Of a stretch of DNA of 64,000 bases, positions 50,473-58,918 are shown one piece after another. Within the stretch, counting starts at the first letter, position 1; each line of letters opens with the position of its first letter. The DNA comes from Pseudomonadota bacterium (GTDB lineage Bacteria > Desulfobacterota > Desulfarculia > Desulfarculales > Desulfarculaceae), in NCBI GenBank assembly GCA_018902755.1, contig JAHIQI010000050.1, positions 62,001-126,000 on the forward strand. The letters run 5' to 3'. Both the position numbers and the translations under genes were made by a program. The notes beneath the pieces are model-generated. The model had not been told where the DNA came from. It did not search any database and saw only the letters and a list, made by a program, of their open reading frames with translations.

Positions 50473-51467
50473 CCAACCCCGAGGCATCCACCGCCGGACA
50501 AGTGCTGGGCCTGCTCCTACAGGGCAACGGCGAGCGCTCCGGCCAGGACATGGCCCAGCGCCTGGGCATCAGCCGGGCGGCGGTGGCCAAGGTAATCTCC
50601 GCGCTGCGCTCCCAGGGCCTGGAGATAGAGGCCGCGCCGAGGCGGGGCTACCGCCTGGTCAGCGAGCCGCCCCTGCTTTTGCCGGCCATGGTGGAGGCCC
50701 GCCTGAAACCAGGCTCCCTGGGTCTGCCGCTGGTCCACTTCCCGGAGATAGACTCCACCAACCTGGAGGCCCGCCGCCGGGCCGAGGCCGGTGCGCCCCA
50801 CGGGACCTGCCTGGTGGCCGAGCACCAGAGCGCGGGCCGGGGCCGCCTGGACCGCCGCTGGCAGGCCCCCAAGGGAAGCGCCCTGCTGTTTTCCATCATC
50901 CTGCGCCCGGTGCTGGGCCTACGGCGGGTGTTCGCCCTGAACAACCTCATCTCCCTGGCCGTATGCCGGGCCCTGGAAAAGCACGGCGGGGTGGAAGCGG
51001 CCATCAAGTGGCCCAACGACGTGTACCTGGAGGGCAAGAAGCTGGCCGGGGTGCTCACCGAGTTCACCAGCCGGGCCGAAGCGGTGGAATACGCCGTGGT
51101 GGGGGTGGGGCTCAACGTGAACCAGGAGCTGGACTGGCTGGCCGGGCTGGACCAGCCTGCCATGAGCCTGATGGCCGCCACGGGACACGCCTGGAACCGG
51201 GCCACCCTTTTGTCCCAGATTCTGGAAGAGATGACCGCCCTGCATGACCACTTCATGGCCGGGGGCGGCGACGAGCTGGCCCAGGAATACGCCCAGCGCT
51301 CGCTGATCCTGGGCCTGGAGGTCACGGTGCGCGAGGGCCAGGCGGTGCGCCGGGGCAAGGCGGTGGGCTTCGCGCCGGAAGGGGCCCTGCTCCTGGAAGA
51401 AGACGGCAAGATCAACCCCATTCACCACGGCGACGTGAGCCTGTTGGACTGGGAGGTCCTGGCCTAG
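50469..51467 (+). CDS. birA: Bifunctional biotin-protein ligase/biotin operon repressor
   Basis: A 332-residue protein. The N-terminal winged helix (SGQDMAQRLGISRAAVAKVISALRSQGLEIEAAPRRGYRLV, residues 18-58) identifies a DNA-binding, class II BirA. The ligase part has IDSTNLEARRRAEAG, the biotin-binding GRGRLDRRWQAPKGS (near 119), KWPNDVYLEGKKLAGVL and a C-terminal SH3-like part. It makes biotinyl-AMP, attaches biotin to carboxylases and represses bio genes. The start is TTG at 50469, overlapping the mpgP stop. A BirA operator follows 67 bases after its stop. Confidence 0.94.
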   Translation: MTNPEASTAGQVLGLLLQGNGERSGQDMAQRLGISRAAVAKVISALRSQGLEIEAAPRRGYRLVSEPPLLLPAMVEARLKPGSLGLPLVHFPEIDSTNLEARRRAEAGAPHGTCLVAEHQSAGRGRLDRRWQAPKGSALLFSIILRPVLGLRRVFALNNLISLAVCRALEKHGGVEAAIKWPNDVYLEGKKLAGVLTEFTSRAEAVEYAVVGVGLNVNQELDWLAGLDQPAMSLMAATGHAWNRATLLSQILEEMTALHDHFMAGGGDELAQEYAQRSLILGLEVTVREGQAVRRGKAVGFAPEGALLLEEDGKINPIHHGDVSLLDWEVLA

Positions 51468-51534
51468 AATCAAGGCCTCTCCCCCCGGTCCAGGCGCCTA
51501 ATCACCCTTGCCAACCCCGGCCTCGGCTGGTAGA

Positions 51535-51565
51535 TTGTCAACCGCTTATCAAACGAGGTTGACAA
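51535..51565 (+). promoter_or_regulatory. BirA operator overlapping the bioB ribosome site
   Basis: TTGTCAACC (51535-51543), a 13-base spacer and GGTTGACAA (51557-51565) form the perfect two-arm BirA site (consensus TTGTAAACC and GGTTTACAA with 13-16 spacing). The right arm covers the Shine-Dalgarno GAGG just ahead of the bioB ATG at 51568. The start point must therefore lie upstream, and repression would block transcription. Confidence 0.9.
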
Positions 51566-51567
51566 TC

Positions 51568-52578
51568 ATGCTTCCTGATTTTTCCACAGACATAAGTAAA
51601 GCTATTCAAGATGTTATGGACGGCGGCCCTTTGGCGCCCGAAACCGCCGCCGCCTGGCTGGAGGTGGGCGACCTGGCCGAGGTGAGCCAACTTTTGGCCG
51701 CGGCGGGCCGCCTGCGCGGGGCCCACGAGGGCGACGTGGTGGAGTTTTGCGCCATCGTCAACGCCCGCTCGGGCCACTGTTCCGAGAACTGCGCCTTTTG
51801 CGCCCAGAGCGCCCACCACAACGGCCCGGCCGAGGTCTATCCCCTGATGAGCGCCGGGGAGATGGTGCGCCGGGGCCGGGCCGCCGCCGAGGCCGGGGCC
51901 CAGCGCTTCGGCATCGTGACCAGCGGGCGGGAGTGCCCCAAGGGCGAGGCTCTGGACGAGATATGCCGGGCGGTGGAGGTCTTGACCAGCGAGAAGGTCA
52001 TCGCCCCCTGCGCCAGCCTGGGGCTCATCGACGAGTCCCGGGCCCGCCGCCTGGCCGACGCGGGCCTGGTGCGCTACCACCACAACCTGGAGGCCGGGCC
52101 CAGCTTCTTCCCCCGCATCTGCACCACCCATAATTACCAGGACCGGGTGGAGACGGTGAAGGCGGCCCAGGCCGTGGGCCTGGAGGTTTGCGTGGGCGGC
52201 ATCGTGGGCCTGGGCGAGACTCCCCTGGAGCGGGTGGAACTGGCCACCGCCGTGGCCGAGCTGGCTCCGGAAAGCATCCCGCTGAACTTCCTGACCCCCA
52301 TTCCGGGCACCCCCATGGCCGGGCACACCCCCCTCAAGCCCCTGGAGGCCCTGGCCACGGTGGCGGTGTTCAAGCTGTTCAACCCCAAGGCGGTGGTGCG
52401 CACCTGCGGCGGCCGCCAACAGGTGTTGGGCGACTTGGCCCCCCTGATGTATTTGGCCGGGGCCGGGGGCACCATGATCGGCAACTACCTGACCACCGAG
52501 GGCCGCCAGCCGGCGGACGATATCAACGACCTGGCGGCCCTGGGCCTGAGGCCCGCGACCAAGCTGATGAGCGAGTAG
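51568..52578 (+). CDS. bioB: Biotin synthase
   Basis: A 336-residue radical SAM enzyme inserting sulfur into dethiobiotin. The cluster motif GHCSENCAFCAQSAHHN (CxxxCxxC) lies near residue 69, followed by FGIVTSGRECPKGEAL, YHHNLEAGPSFFPRICTTH, CVGGIVGLGE and NFLTPIPGTPM, all BioB landmarks, and a late CGGRQQVLGD. The ATG at 51568 follows the BirA operator; a longer upstream reading would run through that operator and is rejected. Confidence 0.96.
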   Translation: MLPDFSTDISKAIQDVMDGGPLAPETAAAWLEVGDLAEVSQLLAAAGRLRGAHEGDVVEFCAIVNARSGHCSENCAFCAQSAHHNGPAEVYPLMSAGEMVRRGRAAAEAGAQRFGIVTSGRECPKGEALDEICRAVEVLTSEKVIAPCASLGLIDESRARRLADAGLVRYHHNLEAGPSFFPRICTTHNYQDRVETVKAAQAVGLEVCVGGIVGLGETPLERVELATAVAELAPESIPLNFLTPIPGTPMAGHTPLKPLEALATVAVFKLFNPKAVVRTCGGRQQVLGDLAPLMYLAGAGGTMIGNYLTTEGRQPADDINDLAALGLRPATKLMSE

Positions 52579-52581
52579 AAA

Positions 52582-53934
52582 ATGAGCCGCACCCAGGAGA
52601 TTCTAGAGCAGGACTTCGCGCACCTCTGGCACCCCTTCACCCAGATGAAGCTATGGCCCGACGAGCCGCCGCTGGTCATCGAGCGGGGCGAGGGCAACTA
52701 TCTCATCGACACCGAGGGCAACCGCTACCTCGACGGGGTCAGCTCCCTTTGGGTCACCGTGCACGGCCACAACCACCCGGCCATCAACGCGGCCATCGCC
52801 GAGCAGCTTACGCACCTGGACCACTCCACCCTGCTGGGCCTGACGCATCCCCTGGCCGCCCGCCTGGCCGCCGAACTGGCCCGCATCACCCCCGGCAAGC
52901 TCAACAGGGCCTTCTACTCCGAGAGCGGCTCCACCGCCGTGGAGATTGCGCTCAAGATCGCCTACCAGTATTGGCAGCAGAGCGGCCGCCCCGGAAAGAA
53001 GACCTTCGTGGCCCTGGGCGAGGCCTACCACGGCGACACCCTGGGCGCGGTGAGCGTGGGCGGCATCGAGCTGTTCCACAAGGTCTACGGCCCCCTGCTC
53101 TTCCCGGTGCACCGCCTGCCCCAGCCCTTCTGCCGAAAGTGCCCCCTGGGCCTCAAGCACCCGGCCTGCGACCTTGCCTGCGCCCAGGCTTTGGAGCCCA
53201 TGCTGGCCGAGCACGGGGCCGAGATCTGCGGCCTGATCGTGGAGCCCAGGGTGCAAGGCGCGGCGGGCATCATCGTGCAGCCCGAGGGCTATTTGCGCCG
53301 CTTGTGGGACATCTGCCGCCGGCACGGCGTGCTGTTCATCGCCGACGAGGTGGCCACCGGCTTCGGCCGCACCGGCACCCTCTTTTCCTGCGAACAGGAA
53401 GGGGTGGAGCCGGATTTGATGTGCCTGGGCAAGGGCATCACCGGAGGGGTGCTGCCCCTGGCCGCCACCATGGCCACGGACCAGGTGTACGAGGCCTTCT
53501 TGGGCGAGTTCGACGAGTACAAGACCTTCTTCCACGGCCACACCTACACCGGCAACCCCCTGGCCTGCGCCGCCGCCCTGGCCAGCCTGGAGCTGATGGA
53601 GAAAAACCAGGTGGTGGCCCACACCGCCCCGGTTATCCAGCGCCTGGCCAAGGGCCTGGCGGGCATCGCCAAGATGGAGCACGTGATTGAGGTGCGCCAA
53701 CACGGCCTCATGGCTGCCGTGGAGCTGGCCCGCGACAAGGCCACGGACACCCCCTACGAGCCTGGAGAGCGCGTGGGCCACCGGGTGATCATGGCCGCCC
53801 GCAAGTACGGGGTGATCATCCGGCCCCTGGGCGACAGCATTGTGCTCATGCCTCCTCTGAGCAGCACCACCCAGGACATCGAGCTGCTCATGAGCGCCCT
53901 GGGCCAGGCCATCGCCGAGGTCACCGAGGGCTGA
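52582..53934 (+). CDS. bioA: Adenosylmethionine-8-amino-7-oxononanoate aminotransferase
   Basis: A 450-residue PLP enzyme making 7,8-diaminopelargonate. It has LWHPFTQMKLW near the start (BioA-type), FYSESGSTAVEIALKIAYQYW, GEAYHGDTLGAVSVGG, IADEVATGFGRTG and LGKGITGGVLPLAAT with the PLP lysine near residue 280. It starts three bases after bioB. Confidence 0.96.
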   Translation: MSRTQEILEQDFAHLWHPFTQMKLWPDEPPLVIERGEGNYLIDTEGNRYLDGVSSLWVTVHGHNHPAINAAIAEQLTHLDHSTLLGLTHPLAARLAAELARITPGKLNRAFYSESGSTAVEIALKIAYQYWQQSGRPGKKTFVALGEAYHGDTLGAVSVGGIELFHKVYGPLLFPVHRLPQPFCRKCPLGLKHPACDLACAQALEPMLAEHGAEICGLIVEPRVQGAAGIIVQPEGYLRRLWDICRRHGVLFIADEVATGFGRTGTLFSCEQEGVEPDLMCLGKGITGGVLPLAATMATDQVYEAFLGEFDEYKTFFHGHTYTGNPLACAAALASLELMEKNQVVAHTAPVIQRLAKGLAGIAKMEHVIEVRQHGLMAAVELARDKATDTPYEPGERVGHRVIMAARKYGVIIRPLGDSIVLMPPLSSTTQDIELLMSALGQAIAEVTEG

Positions 53935-53936
53935 TC

Positions 53937-55121
53937 ATGAGCGCGTCATCTCCTCTGGAAATCCTCAAAGAGCGGGTGGCCGGGCAGCAGGCCGTGGGCC
54001 TGACCCGCCGCCTGGTTTCGGTGGGGCCTTCCTGCGGCCGCTTTGTAAGCGTGCGAGGCCGCCGCTGCCTGCTCATGGCCAGCAACGACTACCTGGGTCT
54101 GGCCGCCCATCCCCGCCTGGCCCAGGCCTCGCTGGAAGCGGCCGCCGCCTGCGGCACCGGCTCCGGGGCCAGCCGCCTCATCTCCGGCACCCTGGAGTCC
54201 CATGTCGAGCTGGAGCAGGCCATCGCCCGCTTCAAGCACGCCCCAGCGGCGCTGTTTTTCCCCACCGGCTACATGACCAACCTGGGGGTGGTGAGCACCC
54301 TGGCCACGGAGGGCGACCTCATCGTCAGCGACCGGCTCAACCACGCCAGCCTCATCGACGCCTGCCGTTTGTCCCACGCCGAGGTCAAGGTGTACCCCCA
54401 CGGCGACGTGGCCCGGGCCGAGGCGCTGCTGGCCCAAGGGCCGGAGCGGGGCATCAAGCTGTTGGTGACCGACGGGGTGTTTTCCATGGACGGCGACCTG
54501 GCCCCGGTGCCCGCGCTTTTGGAGGCGGCCCGGCGGCAGAACGCCCTGCTGGTCATCGACGACGCCCACGCCACCGGGGTGTGGGGGGCGACGGGCCGGG
54601 GCACCCTGGAGCACTTCGGCCTGGAGCCCACCCCCGAGGTGGTCATGGCCGGCACCTTCAGCAAGGCCCTGGGCGGCCTAGGCGGTTTCGCCGCCGGGGC
54701 GCCGGAGGTCATCGACGCCCTGGTGCACGGGGCCCGCTCCCTGCTCTACTCCACCGCCCCGCCCCCGGCCCAGGCGGCGGTGGCCCTGGCCGGGCTGGAG
54801 TTGGTGGACGCCGAGCCCTGGCGGCGCGATCACCTGCACGCCCTGAGCGCCCTGTTGCGCAAGCGCATGGCCGAGGCCGGGCTGGAAGTGGCCGGGGAGG
54901 CTGGGCCCATCGTGCCGGTCCTCACCGGCGGCGCCCAGGCCGCCCTGGACGTGGCCGAGGGCCTGTGGCAACGCGGTGTGTTCGCCCCGGCGGTGCGCCC
55001 GCCCACGGTTCCCCAGGGGGCCAGCCGCATCCGGCTGACCGTCACCGCCGCCCATGAGGAGCGGGACATAGAGCAGGCGGCCCAGGCCCTGGTGGAAGCC
55101 GCGCGGGAGGCGGGCATATGA
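53937..55121 (+). CDS. bioF: 8-amino-7-oxononanoate synthase
   Basis: A 394-residue PLP enzyme that joins pimeloyl thioester and alanine. It shows CLLMASNDYLGLAAHPRLAQAS, GTGSGASRLISGTLESHVELE, SDRLNHASLIDACRLS, VTDGVFSMDGDLAPV and DDAHATGVWG, with the PLP lysine in GTFSKALGGLGGF near residue 243. It starts two bases after bioA and overlaps bioD by four. Confidence 0.96.
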   Translation: MSASSPLEILKERVAGQQAVGLTRRLVSVGPSCGRFVSVRGRRCLLMASNDYLGLAAHPRLAQASLEAAAACGTGSGASRLISGTLESHVELEQAIARFKHAPAALFFPTGYMTNLGVVSTLATEGDLIVSDRLNHASLIDACRLSHAEVKVYPHGDVARAEALLAQGPERGIKLLVTDGVFSMDGDLAPVPALLEAARRQNALLVIDDAHATGVWGATGRGTLEHFGLEPTPEVVMAGTFSKALGGLGGFAAGAPEVIDALVHGARSLLYSTAPPPAQAAVALAGLELVDAEPWRRDHLHALSALLRKRMAEAGLEVAGEAGPIVPVLTGGAQAALDVAEGLWQRGVFAPAVRPPTVPQGASRIRLTVTAAHEERDIEQAAQALVEAAREAGI

Positions 55122-55843
55122 GTGCCAAGGGGGTGGTGGTGGTCGGCACCGACACCGACGCGGGCAAGACCATCGTCTCGGCTGCATTGGTGGCCGGGCT
55201 GCGCGATGCGGGGATTCCGGCGGGCTATCTCAAGCCCCTGGCCAGCGAGTGCGCCCCCGGCCCCGAAGGACAGCCGGTTAGCCCGGACGTGGAGCTGCTG
55301 CACCGGCTGGTGGGGCTTAAGGAGCCGCTGCACGCCCTCAACCCGGTGTGCCTGCGGGCTCCCCTGTCGCCCCTGGTCGCCGCCCGGGAGGAAGGAGTGG
55401 AGCTGTCCCTGGCCGCCTCGGCGGTAGCCTGCCGGGAGTTTTTGGCGGGCCAGGACTTCGGTGTCATAGAGGGGGTGGGCGGCCTGCTGGTGCCCATCGC
55501 GCCGGGGCACACCTTCCGGGAACTGGCCGTGGAACTGGGCCTGCCCGTGGTGGTGGCCGCCCGGCCCGGCCTGGGCACCATCAACCACACCCTGCTGACC
55601 CTGGAGGCCCTGAAAGCCGCTGGCCTGCCGGTGGTGGGCTTCGTGTTCAGCCACACCCAGCCCGCCGACCCCGGCGACCCTTCGGTGAAGGAGAACCACG
55701 CCCTGATCGTGGAGTACGGCGGCACGCCCTTCCTGGGCGCTATGCCCTACCTGGGCCCCCGCGACGAACTCACCGGCGAGGCTCTGGGCGACGCGGTGCG
55801 CGAGCACCTGGACCTGTCGCCGCTTCTGAAAATCGCCAGGTAA
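55118..55843 (+). CDS. bioD: Dethiobiotin synthetase
   Basis: A 241-residue P-loop enzyme closing the ureido ring of dethiobiotin. It has VVVGTDTDAGKTIVSAALVAGL (Walker A) at the start, GYLKPLASEC, VIEGVGGLLVPIAPG and VVAARPGLGTINHTLLTLEAL. The ATG overlaps the bioF stop (ATGA). BioC, BioH and other pimelate genes are not in this window. Confidence 0.96.
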   Translation: MSAKGVVVVGTDTDAGKTIVSAALVAGLRDAGIPAGYLKPLASECAPGPEGQPVSPDVELLHRLVGLKEPLHALNPVCLRAPLSPLVAAREEGVELSLAASAVACREFLAGQDFGVIEGVGGLLVPIAPGHTFRELAVELGLPVVVAARPGLGTINHTLLTLEALKAAGLPVVGFVFSHTQPADPGDPSVKENHALIVEYGGTPFLGAMPYLGPRDELTGEALGDAVREHLDLSPLLKIAR

Positions 55844-55905
55844 AGCCTAGCCGCATCCCCGGTGAGTCAATTCACCGAGGCGACAAACCATCTGCGGCAC
55901 ATCCA

Positions 55906-56016
55906 GGCGGCGGCAGACAAGGCGTCCGGCGAGCGAAGACCGCAGCTGTGGGCTGACCTACAGCGAGGTCTGAGCGACGCCCACAACGCAGAATCCCGTT
56001 GCCTGGCGCAGCCGCC
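55906..56016. repeat. Intergenic foldback repeat, second copy of the 20979-21089 core
   Basis: The stretch starts GGCGGCGGCAGACAAGGCG and ends CGCAGCCGCC, so its ends pair. It shares GGCAGACAAGGCG-N-CCGGC-N-AGCGA and the closing GCAGCCG with the core of the 20860-21118 element. Both copies have an inner small palindrome. It lies between the converging bioD and trkH genes. It lacks the 18-bp terminal repeats of the other copy. Confidence 0.5.
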
Positions 56017-57473
56017 TAATCTCTCCAGAATTCGGGGAGGAACAGAACCAACACGGTGTAAACCTCCAGCCGTCCCACGATCATGGCCAGCGACAGCAGC
56101 CACTTGGCGGCCAGGGGTAGATGGGCGTAGTTGCCCACCGGGCCCACCGAGCCCAGACCGGGCCCGATATTGCCCAGGCAGGCGATGGAGGCGGTGAAGG
56201 AGGTGACCAGGTCCAGGTCCATGGCCGTGAGCAGCACCCCCACCAGGAGGAAACAGGCCAGGTAGGCCCCCATGAAGCCCCACACCGAGGCCACGATGGC
56301 CCGGTCCACTGTATGATGCTCCAGGCGCACCGGGGCCACCACCCGGGGGTGCACCAGGCGCCTCAGCTCGGCCCTGACCTGCTTGAACACCACCATCAGG
56401 CGCATGACCTTGGGGCCTCCGCCGGTGGAGCCCGCCGACCCGCCGATGAACATCAATATCACCAGCGCGGCCAGGGCCACCGGGGGCCACAGGCCATAGT
56501 CCGCGGTGGCGAAGCCGGTGGTGGTGAGGATGGTGGCGCTTTGGAAGGCGGCCAGGCGTATGGCCTCCCAGGCCCCCTTGCCGGAGATGAACCACAGGGC
56601 CAGGGCGCCCACCAGGGCGGCCCCCAGCCACAGATACATGTAGGTGCGCCACTCTTCGTTGCGCCACCAGGCGCTCCAGCGCCGCTGCCACATCATCTGG
56701 AAGTGCAGGGTGAAGTTCATGCCCGCCAGGATCATGAAGATGGTGATGATCACGTCCACGTAGCCGCTGTTAAAGCCGGCGATCGAGGCGTTCTTGGTTG
56801 AGAAGCCGCCGGTGGCCATGGTGGCGAAGGACTGGCAGGTGGCGTCGAACCAGTCCATGCCGCCCAGCATCAAAAGCGCCACCTCGGCGGCGGTGATGGC
56901 CGCGTAGACCTTCCACAACACGCTGGCCGTGTCGGTGATGCGCGGGGCCAGGCGGTCCGGGGTGGGGCTGGGCACCTCGGCCTTGAAAAGCTGCATGCCG
57001 CCCACCCCCACGAAGGGCAGGATGGCCACGGACAGCACGATAAAGCCCATGCCGCCCAGCCAGTGGGTGAGCGCCCGCCAGAAAAGCACGCCTTTGGAGG
57101 AGGCCTCCACGTTGGTGAGCACGCTGGCCCCGGTGGTGGTGAAGCCGCTCACCGACTCGAACACCGCGTCCCCGAAGCCCGCGAACTCCCCACTGAGGTA
57201 GAAAGGCAGCGCGCCCAGCAGACCGGCCACGGCCCAGGAGACTCCCACGATGGCCATGCCTTGGCGGTGGTTCATCTCCCTGGTGTTCTTGTCACGGAAC
57301 AGCCAAAAGAGCACCGCGCCGAGAATGAGGCTGATAAAGGCCCCACCGGCAAAGGCGTGCCAGCCGGGCTCGCCGTAATACAGGGCTACGCCCAGAGGCA
57401 GGAGCATGAACAGCCCCACGCCCATGCACAGCACTCCCAATAGGGATAGGACGACAGCCAGGCCCAAGGCCAA
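56016..57473 (-). CDS. trkH: Trk potassium transporter membrane subunit
   Basis: A 485-residue membrane protein with about ten helices and four P-loop repeats. Selectivity-filter parts are seen as FTTTGASVL near 110, MATGGFSTKNASI near 218, ATILTTTGFATADYG near 315 and IACLGNIGPGLGSVGP near 433. It imports potassium (or sodium) under control of TrkA, whose gene lies seven bases upstream on the same strand. Length and repeats are standard for TrkH/KtrB. Confidence 0.94.
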   Translation of the reverse strand: MALGLAVVLSLLGVLCMGVGLFMLLPLGVALYYGEPGWHAFAGGAFISLILGAVLFWLFRDKNTREMNHRQGMAIVGVSWAVAGLLGALPFYLSGEFAGFGDAVFESVSGFTTTGASVLTNVEASSKGVLFWRALTHWLGGMGFIVLSVAILPFVGVGGMQLFKAEVPSPTPDRLAPRITDTASVLWKVYAAITAAEVALLMLGGMDWFDATCQSFATMATGGFSTKNASIAGFNSGYVDVIITIFMILAGMNFTLHFQMMWQRRWSAWWRNEEWRTYMYLWLGAALVGALALWFISGKGAWEAIRLAAFQSATILTTTGFATADYGLWPPVALAALVILMFIGGSAGSTGGGPKVMRLMVVFKQVRAELRRLVHPRVVAPVRLEHHTVDRAIVASVWGFMGAYLACFLLVGVLLTAMDLDLVTSFTASIACLGNIGPGLGSVGPVGNYAHLPLAAKWLLSLAMIVGRLEVYTVLVLFLPEFWRD

Positions 57474-57480
57474 CCTCTCT

Positions 57481-58842
57481 CTAGAAGTATTCCAGGCGCA
57501 CGGTGAGAAGCTTTTCCACCTTCTTGAGCACCTTGCGGGTGACGAAGATCACCAGGCGATCGCCGGGTTGCACCACGGTGTCGCCGGTGGCGATCTCCAC
57601 CGAGTCTTTTTGGATGACCGCCGCCACCAGCGAGCCCTGGGGCAGGTTCACCTGGCTGAGCGGCTTGCCCACCACCTCGCTGGTCTCCTGGGCCTCCACC
57701 TCGATGACCTCGGTGTCCTCATCCTTGAGGGGGGCCACGTTCAAGACCTTGCCCGCCCGAAGGTGGCGCAGGATGGCGCCCACCGCCGCGAAACGGGGGC
57801 TAACCACCAGGTCCAGGCCCAGGGAACTCACCAGGGGTACGTAACCCAGGTGGGCCACCCTGGCGATGGTGCGGCGCGCGCCCATCTTGCGGCCCAAGAG
57901 GGCGATGAGCACGTTGTCTTCCTCGTCGTCGGTCACCGCCGCGAACACGTCGGCCGCGCCCACGTTTTCCTCTTCCAAGAGGCTCATGTCGGTGCCGTCG
58001 CCGTTCAAGACGGTGACGTCCTCCAACTGGTCCACCAGCCTCTCGCAGCGGGCCTCGTTTTTCTCGATGACCCTTACCTTGATGCCCCGCTCGCGGCCCC
58101 ATTGGGCCACCAGGCGGCCGATGGCCCCGCCGCCCACCACCACCAGGTTGCGCACCGGCTGGCTTTGCAGGCCAAAGTGCTCCACCACCAGGTCGATGTT
58201 CTCGCTGCGGGTGACCACGTAGGCCAGGTCGTCGGAAAGGATCACGTCGTCGCCGCGGGGGATGATCACCTTGCCGCCGCGCTCGATGGCCACCACCAAA
58301 AAGCGCGGACCACCGGCGATGCGCAACTCACTGAGGGGATGGCCCACGTGTGAGCAGGTTGGGGGAATCTTGAGCCCCAGCATCTTGACCATGCCCCCGG
58401 CGAAGTCGGCCACGCTGCTGGCCGCGGGCACCGCCAAAAACTGCATGATCTGGGTGGCCACCTCCCGCTCGGGGTTGATGACCGTGTCCACGTCCAGGCT
58501 GGCCGCGCCCACTTCCTCGAAGAAATCCAAATAGTCGGTGCTGCGTATGCGGGCGATCAGGGTGGCCGCCGGGGCCAGCAGGCGGGCGAAGCGGCAGGCG
58601 GCCAGGTTCACCTCGTCGCTGTTGGTGACCACCAGGACCAGGTCGGCCTTGTGCACCCCCGCGGTCCTGAGCACCGCCGGGCTCGATCCCTGGCCCACCA
58701 GGGTCTGCACGTCCATCTGCTCGGATATCTGGCGCACCCGCTCGGGCAGGCTGTCCACCACCACCACCCGGTGGCCTTCATGGGACAGCCTGAGCGCGGT
58801 GTGAAAGCCCACCTCGCCCGCGCCGATGATCAGAACTTGCAC
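57481..58842 (-). CDS. trkA: Trk potassium transporter regulatory subunit
   Basis: A 453-residue cytoplasmic protein with two RCK units. Each has a Rossmann motif (VLIIGAGEVGFHTALRLSHEGHRVVVVD at the start and VVVGGGAIGRLVAQWGRERG near 232) for NAD(H) or ATP, followed by TrkA-C parts. It gates TrkH. The order trkA-trkH and the spacing of seven bases make a simple operon. Confidence 0.95.
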   Translation of the reverse strand: MQVLIIGAGEVGFHTALRLSHEGHRVVVVDSLPERVRQISEQMDVQTLVGQGSSPAVLRTAGVHKADLVLVVTNSDEVNLAACRFARLLAPAATLIARIRSTDYLDFFEEVGAASLDVDTVINPEREVATQIMQFLAVPAASSVADFAGGMVKMLGLKIPPTCSHVGHPLSELRIAGGPRFLVVAIERGGKVIIPRGDDVILSDDLAYVVTRSENIDLVVEHFGLQSQPVRNLVVVGGGAIGRLVAQWGRERGIKVRVIEKNEARCERLVDQLEDVTVLNGDGTDMSLLEEENVGAADVFAAVTDDEEDNVLIALLGRKMGARRTIARVAHLGYVPLVSSLGLDLVVSPRFAAVGAILRHLRAGKVLNVAPLKDEDTEVIEVEAQETSEVVGKPLSQVNLPQGSLVAAVIQKDSVEIATGDTVVQPGDRLVIFVTRKVLKKVEKLLTVRLEYF

Positions 58843-58918
58843 GGATTCCTCCCCAAAAAATATGGGCCGCTAAACGCCGCCGGGCCGCTCATTATAGCGG
58901 CCCACTGGAAAAAAGCTA

